A stretch of DNA of 64,000 bases from Luzula sylvatica (GCA_946800325.1 OX326961.1:15932215-15996214); one strand, 5' to 3'; positions 46,954 to 60,683 are shown, numbered from the stretch's first letter. A program made the numbers and translations. The notes: generated from the sequence alone by a model not told the origin.

Positions 46954-49837
46954 ATCACCCAAAAACAATCTCATATTATTTCGATATAAACCCCTTCAAT
47001 TATATTATTTAATGAACGGAAATGTTTATATTCTAGTTTCTCCATTCCAGTTTGGACTCTGGAGAATGATAAGATCTCTTTCTCTTTACCAAAAAAAATG
47101 GGTCGAGTTTTCTAATTTAATAAAACGGAAAGCTAACAATAGTTAAAATTTGACCAATCTGAGTTAATCATGATTAAAATCGTCCTCATCCCATTTTTAA
47201 GATTTGACGGTACAATTAAAATGAGCAGCAAATAACACCCCTCATTACTTAATAAAAGTAAAGACATAAAAATAAAAAATAATGTTGTGAAATTTACAAA
47301 CAAGAGTATGTATAATTGTATTTTAAGTTTTTAATATATTAGTATGTTCATATGTCAAAGATTAATAGTTGACAATATTATTAGGAGCATTAAACACGCC
47401 AATATAATTTTTATTTATGTACGAGGATTTTCTTACTATAATTTAACTACATAATTTGATTTTTAGATTACTTATATGTGCATGTGCAAATTATAAATAA
47501 TTAATCAATCCTCTTAAGAAATACTACAATTTAATTTCCTGAACGTGGTATGCAGATTAGTATACGCACCATAATATCAAGGACATCCAATTCATTGAAA
47601 GGTCAAGCCGTGAACCATGTTTATTTTATTTTTATAATAAAAGGAGAAGGTTAATATATCCTCCATCAATTAATGTCAATGAAAATCGAATTCACAATCT
47701 CTCACAACATATGATTTTTTATGGCTCACACTCAATCAAGTAGGCTATGAGCTCATTGACTGAACCATGTTTATTTGATTTAACATTTATAAGATTATGT
47801 GACCGTTATTACATTTTATTAACGTTGGTAAATTACTAAATTGTGTTATCTTTCAAATTAGATTTGGTGTTGTTATAATTAGATTTTGTTAATGTTACGT
47901 AATTAGATTAGTTAACTTGAAAAATAAATCATATTAACATTGGAAAATTAATTATCATTACAAATATTTTACGATGAAAGATTACATGACAGTTATAATT
48001 ATATTTTGTTAAAGTTGGAAAATTTTATAATGTTGTAATTATATTTTGTTAAAGCTGGAAAATTATGTTAACTTTAAAATTAGATTAGATTTTGGTAACG
48101 TTATATGATTAGATTTTCTGACATTAAAATTAAATCGTATTGAATCTTGATATTGGAAAATCAATTAACTTAAAATAGATAATACTTCTTCTATTGCACT
48201 CGACCTACAAATAAAATATAATTAGACGCATAATATCTATTTTTGTTGCAATTAACTATAATGCGAATAATAATAAGAATGTAATTAAGTTACAGTTATT
48301 ATTCTTTTATAATAATTAAAAATAAACAAAATTTTATAATATTTTTATTGGAGATAATAGACAACATTTTTGTTACGTACAAAATCACTTGTAACAAAAA
48401 AAAAAATGCAACGAAAAATATGTATAAAATATTTTAGTTCAGTATATGTATGAAGATAGTCTCATCTCATATACTTGAAATATAACCTTTTTTTTAATTA
48501 TAAATTATATTGTAATTGTAATTGTAATATTATGTTTTGTAAAGGGGTATATATGAACGCTTTGTTTATGTGGATTCACATTTTCATTATTTATTTATTT
48601 AAAGTCAGTAACATTAATTACGGTTTTTGATTATGCTATAAGAAATAATAATTAACCTTAATGTGTGTTGTTTGTGTATACCAAGAAGATTTAAACTCAA
48701 CCTAGATGTAAAGTGTAAACCCCTCTTGAATATACATGGCTTTGAGTTTGACATACAAATCTTCAAACTTCCAATTTTATTATACTAGTTTTTAGTACGT
48801 GCGAACTTCACACGTGAAAAACTAATCTACATTAAATATTTTTGTCAAATTTTAATCAGTCATATTTTATTTTATTGAAATTAATGTTCAACTTTTAATC
48901 ATCGGTATTGTTTCTATCTTTTTTTTTTTCAAAATTATATCACTTTATAAAATTCTAGTCAACTAGCATGGTACCCGCGCGGATTCGTTGTAAAAAAAAA
49001 TCGTACTTTTTTTTCTTCTGTTTTTTATGTTTTGTACGAGTATTTTTATTTTGTTGTTGTAATTAACATGTACTCCAAATCGGTTTATTTTTTTGTGTTT
49101 TAGGGTTTCGACGCCCTGTATGACGAGGCTGTGCACCTTCGACATGAGGAAAAATCACTTGGTATGCAATTATCATAATCATTGCTAATTAACATTTATT
49201 TGTCGTTGCCAACATGTTTTGCAATAATACTAATGATTATTTTAACTTGTTAATTTTTACCAACATGTTTTGCAGATCTTGATTATTGTCGTTGCCAATT
49301 TCATTTGTATATAATTTGTACCGATCAATTGTTTCTTGCATCCAGCAAAGAACAAAAATAGAGGAAGAAAAAATCACAAGTTAAATAGTGAGCATGGAAT
49401 TATTAATAGTCCTAATCCTGATCATTGGGCCTTGCCTCATTTGCTCTCTCGGTTTCAATGGGGGGAAACTTGCTCTTCTCTGTTGCCTCGTCTCTCTTCT
49501 TTCAATTTCAATGGACGGAATTATCTCCACTCTATATTATTTTAACTGATACATGTATTTCAATTAAGTATAGTCCATGAACAAATGAGCAAGTATGTAT
49601 GTCATTAACTAAACACTATATATGAATGCGGATATAAGTCTACGATATTTACTTGCAGAACTTATGAATTTGAAATATGGATACATGGTTTATGCAGCTA
49701 TGCATACTATGCCAGATTCAAATATGCATGTATAACTTCACCTTTGGAATCACTATGCCAGATTCATCTCGAATCATCACTTCGCCTTTGAGTGAGATAA
49801 GCATTTATCCTTACATTTGTTATTTGTACCAGTCACT
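46954..49837. other. Gene-free stretch left of the LINE
   Basis: Mostly AT-rich with no supported gene. Two frames near 49104-49160 and 49345-49545 could be joined by a GT-AG intron, giving a segment with LYDEAVHLRHEEKSL and DHWALPHLLSRFQWGE, but I recognise no family, so no gene is called. Confidence 0.4.
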
Positions 49838-52415
49838 GATAAATAATGAATTTGAAACTCATTGGTTAAAATGCCAAGACCTCACCCCAATCATTGAGCA
49901 AATATGGACTCCGAGTATCTCTCTAACACCGGCTAAGTCATTCATACAAAAAATGAAAAATTCCAAAAAGCAAATATGCCAATGGGCTAATGAAAAATTC
50001 AAAAACATTAACCCTATCCTATCATCAGCGAAAGAGGTTCTTCGCGCATTAGACATCTCAGAAGAATCTAGATCCCTAACTTTTGCTGAGAGCGCATTAA
50101 GACTAGATATCCGCGCTAAGATCGTGGACTTAACCTCGATCTCTGAGGAAAAATGGCGCCAAAGAAGCTCCAATAAATGGCTAAAACTAGGTGATAATAA
50201 CACGACTTACTTCCACAAAGTCGCATCATACAAGAAACTAAAATCTACTATCTCGGCCATTAAAATAAACAATCAAATCATCACATCACCGGCTCTTATA
50301 CTCAGTCATTTCTCTACATACTATCATAACCTCCTAGGAACTAGGAATCAAACAAAATCCCAACTCTCATCTCTATTACTGCGAAAAATATACTCACAAA
50401 CTATTAATGAGAACCTCTCTCACCTAGCTCTACCCTTCTCAACGGAAGAAATCAAAACAACGGTTATGTCGCTAGCAAAAGGAAAGTCAGTGGGCCCAGA
50501 TGGATTTGTTTCCGAATTCTTCCAACAATACTGGTCTTTCCTACAAGAAGACATATTATCGATTTGTGATTCATTTCACAACAACTCTATTACTAGTGGA
50601 GAAATGAAAAGGATAAACTTTGCGGATATCTCTTTAATAAAAAAGAAGGCGGATGCTATGGACATGTCAGAGTTTAGACCAATTAGCATCATTACCCCTA
50701 TCTCGAAAATCATCTCAAAACTCCTATCAAACAGGATACAACCCATCCTCCCAAACCTTATCTCAAATAAACAAGCCGCTTTTATTCGTAAAAGATCCAT
50801 AGCGGAGATGTTTATCTCCACAAGAGAAATCCTCTCACACTTGCATAAAACAAAAACACCATCAATCATGCTCAAAATAGACTTTCGAAAAGCATTTGAT
50901 ACAGTCTCATGGGATTTCTTATATAATCTACTATCAACCAGGGGATTTCCTGAAATATGGATAAAGTGGATTAAGCTACTAACCTCCTCATCTTCATCTA
51001 GAGTCCGAATAAATGGTCAACGAGGCTTTTTATTTGAACATCTCAGAGGACTACGACAAGGGGACCCCCTATCTCCGCTCTTATTCAACTTAGTGGTAGA
51101 CGCACTTCAAAAACTATTAGAAGCTCTAAATCCAATCCTATCGGTTCCAATGAAATTTGCACCCAAAGCCATGCAATATGCTGATGATACGATAGTCTTC
51201 ATTGAAGCGCGGCCGACTAACCTCAAAATCATATCTCACGCACTAGATATTTTCTCCGAGATATCCAGACTTCAAATAAATTGGGCAAAAACATCCTTCG
51301 TACCTATCGCAATACCAAATGAATTTCACAATGTTCTCTCAGATATCCTCAAATGTTCCAAAACATCCCTTCCAATAACATATCTCGGAATACCACTCTC
51401 TATCCGAAAACCAACAAAAATAGCTTTTGCTCCCCTCATCCAAAAAATGAGAAATAAACTTTCCTCTTGGAAAGGCCTCCTATTATCATCAGGTGGACGA
51501 CTCACGTTGGTCAAATATGTGCTCAACGCAATGCATGTTCATTACATGCAGGTCCTAAAACTACCACAATGGGTCATCAAGGAAATCAACTCCATAGCTA
51601 GAGGATTCCTTTGGAAAGGTGAACAAAAATGTCTCGGAGGACATTGTCTCATCAATTGGAGTTAAGTCACCCTACCTAAATCCAACGGAGGTCTTGGTTT
51701 AGCAAACCTTAAGGTACAAAATGATGCTCTCTTGATGAAATGGATACACAATGCTATTAATGAACACTCATCTCTTTGGTCTCAAACGCTAGTAGAGCTA
51801 TATAACTCAAGAGACCTATCTCAGACATCAATCTCACAAAAAAGAATTTCTTCTTTCTTTCTTCAAGACCTGGCTAAATTAGTACCCCTATACAACACTT
51901 TCATCTCCCTCTCATCAAGTGATGACTCAAATGAACCACTACAACAAAACTGGGTATCAGCGACGGCAAAAACCGTCGCTAAAAGTCCAAAAACCGTCGC
52001 TAAAACTATTACCGATGGCCAACCGTCGCTAAAAGTGTCGTCGCTGATGTTACTTTCTCCGACGGGCCGTCGCTGATACTAGCATTACCGACGGTTTATT
52101 TTCTCCGACGGCCCGTCGCTGACGACTTCTCCGACGGCCCGTCGCTGAAGCCTATATTATATTTTATTAATCGCCTGTTATATTTAATTACTTAATTAAT
52201 ATTATATTTAATTAATTATAAATAATACTTAATTAATATTATATATAATTAATAATATTATATGTTTATTATTTGTTATATATATACACACATTTTATAT
52301 TATATACTCTATTAATGTTAAACATACAAATTAAACAAATAACAAACGCAATATACACAGATACAATTCAAACACTACGCACAATACACACATAACACAT
52401 TACGCACAATACAAG

Positions 52416-52418
<3 letters not shown>

Positions 52419-52478
<60 letters not shown>
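52419..52478. repeat. (AC)n microsatellite inside the CACTA element
   Basis: About 30 AC units. Near-repeats of ACTACAATTCAAACACTCG-type sequence flank it on the right. Confidence 0.95.
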
Positions 52479-52480
<2 letters not shown>

Positions 52481-52665
52481 CAATTGAAACACTCGAAATC
52501 AAATACACACACACTACAATTCAAACACTCGAACTCAAATACACACACATACAATTCAAACACTCCGCAAATCCCTGCAAAAATAATTCCAAAAATCAAA
52601 CAAAAAAACAGAAGCCTCTCTCGTGGAGCCAAACCCATTTCCGATTCATCGTCCATCTCGCACCT

Positions 52666-52824
52666 GGTACGCGCCTCCTCAGCCTTCGCCACTGGTACGC
52701 GCCTCCTCGGCCTTCACCGCTGGTACGCGCCTCCTCGGCCTTCACCGCTGGTCCCCGCCTCCTCAGCCTTCGCCGCTGGTACGCGCCTCCTCAGCCTTCG
52801 CCACTGGTACGCGCCTCCTCGGCC
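52666..52824. repeat. 28-bp minisatellite inside the CACTA element, about 5.7 copies
   Basis: Each unit starts GGTACGCGCCTCCTC and ends GCCTTC(A/G)CC(A/G)CT; period exactly 28 bp from 52666. High GC contrasts with the AT-rich surroundings. One unit has GGTCCCCGCC in place of GGTACGCGCC. Confidence 0.92.
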
Positions 52825-53844
52825 AAACCCATTGCCTATATTATAAGATGCATGGATAAATAACAAGATTTAATTATGCATAAAATTAACATAATATTAG
52901 TAAAATTGAGCTAACAAAATGTGTCCTTATTATGCTTACAATCTTCTCGAGGAGTGTCGTTCGGCACCGTTACTCCATCTTCCTTATTATGCATAAAACC
53001 CATTGCCTATATTTTTATTTCCGACGGCCCGTCGCTGATAAGGGGGACTCGTCGCTGATACTCCAGTCTGTTGTAGTGAACAAACTCAAACGTTCAAATC
53101 CAGAAACATCTATTCCTTCTTCATTAACCCTGGAGTTATATGCCTATGGAACACACTGCTATTTAAAGCAAAAGCCCCACTAAAAGTGCGTTTCTTCGGT
53201 TGGTTAGCCATTCAATCTCGCATACTAACGAGCGATAAGTTGCAATTAAGGGGATGGCCAAACAACCAACTATGTCCCCTATGTAAAACAGAAGAAGAGA
53301 CAACCAAACACTTATTGTACGAATGCGCATTCTCCAAAGAAATATGGAACCGCTTCAACTCCCGAATCTGTGACACACCACCTGAAATATCAGATCCATT
53401 CGAATTCTGGTCTACGACTCTCACCACCAAGCTATGGCAAACTGCCTGGCTTGCAGTCATATGGAATGTCTGGAAATCCCGAAATGACGTAATCTTCAAC
53501 GACAAAGCTCAATCTTCAACTCACGTCTTCAATCACGCTCTACAAGATACGATTGACTGGTACAAGTACTGCGATTAGTCCTTTAGGTTACAAGTAGCCT
53601 AGATTAATACGATATTCTAGGAAGGTAGACTTAGATAATTTGTATCTCTATCCACCTTCCAATGTATTGTTGTAACACATTTTTTATTGAATATATTCGA
53701 GGACTCGACACATTGTCGAACCTCCTTCAAAAAAAAAAGATAAATAATGAATTTATTATTGTACCGATCAATTGGTACCTAAAAATAAAATTATATAAAC
53801 AACAAAAATAAAACCATATAAGCATTAAAAATATGATTATGTAA

Positions 53845-53915
53845 GTCCAAAGGGCTTTGGGCTGTTTTGTGCACAAAGCCCTTTGGACATGTTTTGTGCC
53901 CAAAGGGCTTTGGGC
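53845..53915. repeat. Alternating inverted repeat of CCAAAGGGCTTTGGGC
   Basis: GTCCAAAGGGCTTTG (53845-53859) faces its exact complement CAAAGCCCTTTGGAC (53874-53888) across a 14-base loop. A third arm, CCCAAAGGGCTTTGGGC, follows at about 53899. GTTTTGTGC occurs in both spacers, so a direct repeat overlies the inverted one. Confidence 0.8.
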
Positions 53916-55137
53916 AAGTCCGGCCCCTGTGCCTATAGATTTGGAATCAAGGCGTAGGCCAGCATGGAAAATGCGATTAAAAATAAACATAACAGTAGTA
54001 AAATAACTAAATAAGTGATTTTGAACCAGGAAAATACGATTAAAAATCTTGTATTTTTTTTTAAAACCTTTATTATAATTTATGGACTTGGTCGGTCAAA
54101 ATTCAAAAAATACAGGGAAAAAATGGGTCCAAGTCGGCCCAAATAGAATATATCGATTTCTATGGAAAAAATGTCATTAACTTGTCGCATGATGAGATTA
54201 ATCTCCGACTAGTCTGTATTATAAACCATTTTTTGCAACACTAGTAATATACATATAAATTAATAATTTTCAGTTAATATTAATTAATTGTTTTTTTGAA
54301 AGAATAATATTAATTAATTGTTAATAATGTGTTTTTTTTGTTCATCGTCGTGTCAATTAATGAGATATAAGACTCATATAACTAATACTGCAGAGTTCTT
54401 TGAATATTAAATTTTCATGGAATTGCATTGACTTGATAGTTGATACACTACTGTGCATATCATTATCTTTCACAGTCAAATACAAATCCAGCCATATATA
54501 ATAATGGAACATTTAAATGACCATTCGGCCCATTTACAAAACAGCTCACAATATTATCTCTCAACGGAAATCCACTTCCAAATAAACCCGACCCAATAAT
54601 CACATATATGAATATCATATATGGTCAGGATCCTGACCCCATTTTTCTTCAAACCCGAACCGTTAGTTACGTCCCGGACTTCCTGATCTTCTGGAAACCT
54701 TTGTCCTCTCACTCAAAAGAAATCACTCACCTCTCTTCTTCTCTGTACTCATTAGCCATGGAATCTCGAAGGTGCGGAGAATCGGGTATTAGAGGATGTA
54801 GCCAAGGTGCTCGGTGAAATACACACGATAAAGGAAATGGTCTCTGAGTGGAGAAACGGATAATGAAATTGTTCGGCGAAATACTGGAGTTAACAAGTAC
54901 GATATTGGTAACAAATATTAAATTGGAATTATTGTTTTGATTTCTAAATTCTAAGTCTTAACTTCTCGTTGATGGGTGAAGGTGGCCGTAGAGGAGACGG
55001 TCAAATAGGATAAGGACCCGCGTTGTTATTTCGTCATAGAAAAGGGAAAAAAGAATGGAAAATGAATTATTAATAGATTGTATTATTTCTTTTGATCGGA
55101 CTTGAATTTACGTTTAGAATTGAAGATTTGTTAGGAT

Positions 55138-55275
55138 TCGACCCCCCTCCCGGGCCCGACCCCCCCGGGCCAGGCCGCGCGTGGGCCCGACCCCCCCCCC
55201 CCCCCCCGGGCCAGGCCCCGCGTGGGCCGGACCCCTATTTTGGGCCGGACCCCCTCCCGAGGCCCGACCCTATTT
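55138..55275. repeat. GC-rich minisatellite (GGGCCCGACCCCC / GGGCCGGACCCC)
   Basis: Degenerate units built on GGGCC-GACCCC, with a run of about 17 C near 55189-55205, in a region otherwise AT-rich. Frames across it give Pro/Gly-rich strings in several phases, which shows they are repeat shadows. Confidence 0.85.
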
Positions 55276-55283
55276 TGGGCCGG

Positions 55284-55405
55284 ACAACACACACACACAC
55301 ACGCACACACACAGTCACACAACACACACACACACACAGTTACACATACATAGGCACACACACAGACACGCACATACAGAAATAAACACACACACACAAT
55401 AAAAA
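55284..55405. repeat. Imperfect (AC)n microsatellite
   Basis: CA-rich tract of about 120 bp with GCAC, GTCAC and GACAC interruptions, following directly on the GC-rich minisatellite. Confidence 0.9.
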
Positions 55406-57735
55406 ATAAACAAGCACATACTCAAAGACAGAGAGATACACACACATGCAACATTGATTGGATTTCTTGTCTTGAGATTATTTCTTCTTTTGCTGACCCA
55501 TTGAAATTTCTTCTCCTGAGATTTGGCACTTTTATGTCTTACTAAATTCGATTCGATCATCCAATTTATTGCATTTCTGCACCAATTGTGAAAACAAATT
55601 AGATTAAATAATTGAAAAAATAGATTGAATTATTAAAAATGGGTAAAATTCAAAATTACCTTATACAGATCAAAAAGTAGTATGTCAAGAGATTATGATG
55701 AGAAAGAACATTAATTTCTCAGAAACTTAAATGGCTGTGTCCAGCACAATTTTGGTCCTCGGTTGTAATTCACCAAATTGCCCCTCGCTATCTTTTTGCC
55801 TCTTCTAAAACACAAAAAAAATATTATATATCCTTATAATTATCAAATGCAAATTTGAAACAAAAATGGCCATGTGTTGTGCCTAAATTGAAACAAAAAT
55901 CATCATCAGTTTTAAAAGCTGAAGCGTTTTGGCTAAATTGCAAAAACTAATACTATGAGAAGAAATTGCCTAAATTATGCAACACAGTATGTAAATTCAA
56001 GGAGAAATTGCTAAATTGCACTGAACTTAACAAGAAATACAGTGCCTAAATGGCAAAAAGAGTCGAAAATTGCAGAAACAGTCCCTATATCTTTAAGAAC
56101 TAATTTAGATGATCACAATAAAGACTGTTTAAGAAAAATAGTTAATTCAATTAAACAATTTAGGGCCTTTTCGAAAGTTTTTCACAATTAAATCAACCAT
56201 GAAGAGGACACAAGGTATAATATAACCTGATTAGGAGTTCGCTAAACTCGCTATCTGCCAGATCCAACGACTCGGATCAAGGCTGCAGTAGTTTGGTTCG
56301 CGATCTGCCAGAAAATCGATCTGTTATACTGATTCTCATGATTAAGGGAAGAAATCTGGCTTCTCGCTCTGCTTAGGAAGAGATATATTAGAGTCTAGTC
56401 GCCATTAATTGGGTTGAAAATAAGAGACCCATAAATTACATTTAAGAGAAGGGCTTAACGGAAAGGAGTCTAGTCGCCATTAATGGGGGAAAGGGTAGAA
56501 GTGGTCTGATGGGAGAAAGAGAGACCTTTTAGGAAGGAAGAAGGAGAGAGTAGAGGCCTTATGTTCTGATGTGGCGTATATAAAGAGAAGGGCGTTGATT
56601 CCAACGTTCGGATTCCAACGTTTGGATTTTGAACCTTCGAGAAGATCGAAGATCTCCAGATCTTGTTATTCTTAAGAACCATCTCCAGTTCTACAGAACT
56701 GGATGGACCTCACTTGCAAGAAACCAAGCAAAAGCAAGCTTATTCATATCACTCACTGGATCAGCACGCTTTGGGGAAGTGGAATTTCGAATTTGAATTA
56801 ATTAAATAATCAATAACACTATCTAGTAATATTAATTGAAAGCATGCCTCCCTAAAATTATTAGTGTTCATTTTTTCAATTCCCAATTTTGGCCTAATTA
56901 GGTTAATTAAGCTAATCAATTTAGGCAAATTATTAGTGTTCCCAATTTGTCAATTTTTTCAGCTCAGGAATTTTGACAGGTTTTTTAACTTTTTTTCTTG
57001 AAATTTATTAAAAGAATTTTCTCGAAGGGGAATTGGTGCCGATTAGGATCAATGTCTGGTTTAGGAGTATAGGATTGGAATTTATTTTCTTTCAATAATT
57101 TTATATTTAATATTTGAAATTTGTTTGTTAATTTGTTTGTTTATGGAAAGAATGCACATTGTTCGCTGTACCTTTTTACATGGCTTTTTTTTTGTTGTTG
57201 TGTTGTTTTCTGAACGGAAATTAAGTTCACATTAAATTAAATTCTTGTGTTGTTATATTTATCATTTTGAAGTTTGACACAACCCTCACACCATGTCCGA
57301 ATTTTCAAATAAAAGTGAAGAGTAATACATTTTTACATCACCAAAATATTCCAATTCTAATTTTTACAATTAAAAATTTCAATCTAATAACCATTCATTT
57401 CAATCCAATAAACACACACGATAATTAAAAGTTCATCAATTCACAGTCCAAAAAATTGGGAAATAAATATTTTATTGCCTACAAAGAGTAACGCTTTAAA
57501 TAGTTTTTTTCCCAAAAAATATCCTAATTGCAAAGTAATTAATTTATTTTGACTCAAAATTTACTGAAATGAGCCCTAATCGAAAAAAATGAACCCAAAT
57601 TTGTAAAAATAAAATCAGTGCATTCAAGTCTCCAAATAAACAAATAACATAAAAATACATTTTTACATCACCAAAATAACACCGTGCAGATCAACTATTT
57701 ACATGATGCATAACAAGTAGCTCAACATGAAACTT

Positions 57736-57822
<87 letters not shown>

Positions 57823-58100
57823 TAAACCATAAAAGAGAGACCAAAAAAGATTTCAGCGTACAGCAGCGGAAACCTGAGAAAAAACAAATAAAGTTTATTT
57901 TTAAAAATATAGGTTTTGCGATGTTTTAACTCTAAAGGCGAGAAATATAATGAATGCCCCTACAAAACATAAAAAATATCAGCAATACCCCAGCTCTACT
58001 AGTTCTTAAAGCAAGTTGGTATACATGATATTTTATTTTTTATATATTTGTAGGGGCATCCATGATGTTTCATATTTTACAGGGGTATATATATAAATTG
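55406..58100. other. Gene-free stretch with (AC)n at 57739-57820
   Basis: No gene is supported. GAGTCTAGTCGCCATTAAT occurs twice (about 56390 and 56467), and GATTCCAACGTT occurs twice near 56600. A perfect (AC)n tract of about 41 units spans 57739-57820. Confidence 0.55.
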
Positions 58101-58107
58101 TAACTTA

Positions 58108-58800
58108 CTGAAGGGAAAAGATGATCCACAATTCTTTAACTTGGGTACTTCCCACAAATCTTCGCTTCCTCTCAACTTCGCAATTTCATTTACTTTCATG
58201 TATTCATTCGTTATGGTTCGTCATGCCGGGACAAACATGTACATTTCCCCAAAATCACCCTAAAAAGTTGAGAAATTAAAATTAATGTATGATTTATTTC
58301 ATGACTATTTTGTTTGGAGTTATATTGTACTTCTTGTCCACACAGTCCAGTAATAAACTAACTGTAAAATAGATTTTTATGGAGGTAAAAAGGTTATTTT
58401 CGATGCATAATTTATGATGAAATAAAAAATTATGGTCTAATTTAGAGGGGGGCAATTGAATTTAGTAAAACTGCAAAATTAGAAAACTTTAAACTAATTC
58501 CCTCGAAAAAAATCACCTTCGATACTTCTGAAACTGCTTTTCTCACAATTTCTTTTCTTATTATATGAAAAAAAATCAAAACCCTTCAATTGAAAAAAAA
58601 TCAAACACAAACCAGCTCTAGCACCGAATTGAGCGAATTGATTCATCTGAAGGGATACATCATCATCAGGTGCTTGGGCCGACGAAGTCGAGGCCTTGAC
58701 AGAGATTCCTCCATCCCGAGCTTTCCGACCCAACTCATGGATACGATAAGTTGGACGAACCGTAGCTTGATGGGTTTAGGGTTTTGATGATGGATTCGGA
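58108..58800 (-). other. Possible small plant gene, exons uncertain
   Basis: On the minus strand, TTAGGGTTTTGATG-type sequence reads as AAACCCTAAACCC (58775-58787), a doubled telo-box usual in plant 5' leaders. It follows a CT-rich stretch and precedes a higher-GC block (58613-58735) ending at a good donor (GCTG/GTTTGT). A second block (58109-58259) has acceptor and donor sites (TAG/GGTG, TTCA/GTAAGT) and a frame with NEIAKLRGSEDLWEVPKLKN. I cannot join them into one protein or name a family. It may be a short gene or a non-coding transcript. Confidence 0.25.
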
Positions 58801-60683
58801 GGAGGAAAAGCTAAGAGGCGAGGCGAGGCGAAGAAGAGAGGAGAGGAGACGGACTCTGGAGAAGGAATGATTGAGGGAGCCCAATTTGAGAATTTTCTCT
58901 CTTTAATTATCACACATGTGACATGCTCCTATAAAATTAATAATATCATACATATCCCTACAACAGACTTTCAAAGTATCTTGTATACTCTTTCTAAATG
59001 ATTTTTTTTTTAAAGCAACAATTTACAAAAGCCCAATTACAAATTGGAAATTGGGCTATCGTAAAAGTTACTTTTCAAAAAAATTCTTCAAAATGAGAAA
59101 TGTCATAATTTCATCTTATGAAAAATCATCATTTATTTATTTATTCATTATTAATTCATGATATACATTATAATTTTTTAATTTACTTTAAGAATACATT
59201 CAGAAAAGATACGAGATATAGTATATTATATGATATTTTATTGAATAAATTACACAACGGATTTAGGTATTAGTTAATTTAAGACAAGAAGTTGCCTTTT
59301 GATATTTTGATATATATTGAAATGAAGAAAAATTCTATATATTAATCATGAATGTGTTGCAAGATAGTTTCTGGGTCACGACTAACTATATTCATATTCA
59401 TAATCTCTTTTCTTGCTCCTCCTTCGCCAACAATTAACATGTGCTAAATAATAATGCATCGTTAGTTAATATTTCTAAATTTTTTTTGAGGAAATATGGA
59501 GAGGACTCGATGTCCCACTTCCATTAATTTATAAATATAAAAAACTATTTACAATGTGTTCATATTTTGTTACAATACATCTCATTAAACGATCTCGTGA
59601 GGAAACGGAGACACTTGCTCTGTGTTTGTAAGGGTTTTTTGTCGAGAATGTGATGGGTTTCTTGTAATAATTGCTTTTATAATGATCGAACCTGACATGC
59701 TGGTTTGCAAAATTTCACATATACCCCTCTAAATTAGAAAATATCATCCGTACCCCTCCAAACTAATAAATTTATTCAATAATGAGGTGTCGTTAACTGT
59801 ATTGAAAATGTGGGTGTCGTTAACTAATAAATTTTTTATTTTGTCCTTGATTATGATTCTTTTAAGATTGATCTTTTATAATTTAATTTAGCTTATTGTG
59901 TTAATAAGGTAATTTTGAGAAAATCTTGTACAAGGCTCTAGCTGCAAAACTTGTTATTAGCATATTAGCATGCCTTTCAAGCAAGATTCATTATTTAATA
60001 TTTCTCCTTCTTTTCATCTCATATTCGCTAGGACAAATATGGCATTTTCTGATTTTGAAGGGTATATATGAAATAACTCTTTATTTATTTATGTTTCAGG
60101 ATTTGGCAATGGTAGATTCGATTATTATGAGAGAGCTTCCGCTTTTGGTGATAACGAGTGTATGCCTTTCAAGGTTCATTATTCAATATTTGTGCTCTCA
60201 ATTTGTGGTGATATATATCAAAATTAGAAAATATCATCTATACCCCTCCAAACTAATAAATTTATTCAATAATTAGGTGTCGTTAATTGTACTTGAAATG
60301 TGGGCCAAGAAGTTCAGTGAGGCCATCATCTGTTTGGGGGTAGTTTCGTGTCATGTGGCATTGTTGACACATTCAAGAGGAAATTATGTCTCTCCCAAGA
60401 AATTCGAGACTCGAGTCAAATTGGATCCAATTGATCGGGTAAAAATAGATTGTGGTTTTTTTCTCTTATATGCGGCTATGTTATCTCAAAAGGGGGGGAT
60501 TTCATGTATGTGACACTCGAATATCATATTTATCCTTCCATAAGTAAAAAAAAATATTAAATTTTACCCCTTTTAACTGGTCATGTTAGCAAATTTTATA
60601 TTTTTGATATTTTAGATGGGTAGATATTATATATCTAATATTTTTAAGGGTAAATTTGATATTTGTTGATGTCAAGTCAAAGG

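Larger units (their letters stand above)
51937..53078. mobile_element. Non-autonomous CACTA (En/Spm) element nested in the LINE
   Basis: The 1142-bp element begins CACTACAACAAAACTGGGTA and ends CTCCAGTCTGTTGTAGTG, with AAC duplicated on both sides (51934-51936, 53079-53081). Subterminal repeats of CCGTCGCT/CCGACGG, about ten on the left and fewer on the right, are typical transposase-binding arrays of CACTA elements. Removing it with one AAC copy restores the LINE frame, confirming the order of insertion. The interior holds an AC microsatellite and a minisatellite; no transposase is present. Confidence 0.9.
49854..53738 (+). mobile_element. 5'-truncated LINE (L1-type non-LTR retrotransposon)
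   Basis: The element lies between exact 16-bp copies of GATAAATAATGAATTT (49838-49853 and 53739-53754) and ends in a short A-tract, the signs of target-primed reverse transcription. ORF1 and the endonuclease are missing. The reverse transcriptase runs from about 50490 with GKSVGPDGF, FRPISII, KQAAFIRKRSI, MLKIDFRKAFDTVSWDFL, GLRQGDPLSPLLFNLVVDAL, the catalytic QYADDTIVF and TYLGIPLS. A TAA at 51663-51665 breaks the frame. A CACTA element splits the element at 51937-53078. Afterwards the zf-RVT domain resumes (RFFGWLA, LCPLCKTEEETTKHLLYEC, WNVWKSRNDVIF), ending at a stop at 53576-53578. A 3' UTR of 160 bp follows. It is now immobile. Confidence 0.93.

Noticed and set aside
49104..49545. Possible two-exon gene left of the LINE
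   Set aside because: A GT-AG join is possible, but the protein resembles no family I know, lacks a clear start, and composition is not clearly coding.
54608..54870. Short frame starting with a good ATG context (MESRRCGESG), plus a shifted frame with NRVLEDVAKVLGEIHTIKEM
   Set aside because: The two frames need a frameshift to join, and no family is recognised; possibly a decayed gene but not supportable.
55092..55560. Pro/Gly-rich and Thr/His-rich frames on both strands
   Set aside because: They translate the GC-rich minisatellite and the AC microsatellite; no conserved protein features.
59480..59640. T-rich left border followed by sequence resembling the minus strand of a LINE tail
   Set aside because: A GGACTCGA word and an A-tract are shared with the LINE end at 53700, but no target duplication was found and the match is short.
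59926..60513. Two adjoining frames with hydrophobic content
   Set aside because: The region contains a direct repeat (TACCCCTCCAAACTAATAAA at about 59750 and 60240), and the frames show no known motif.
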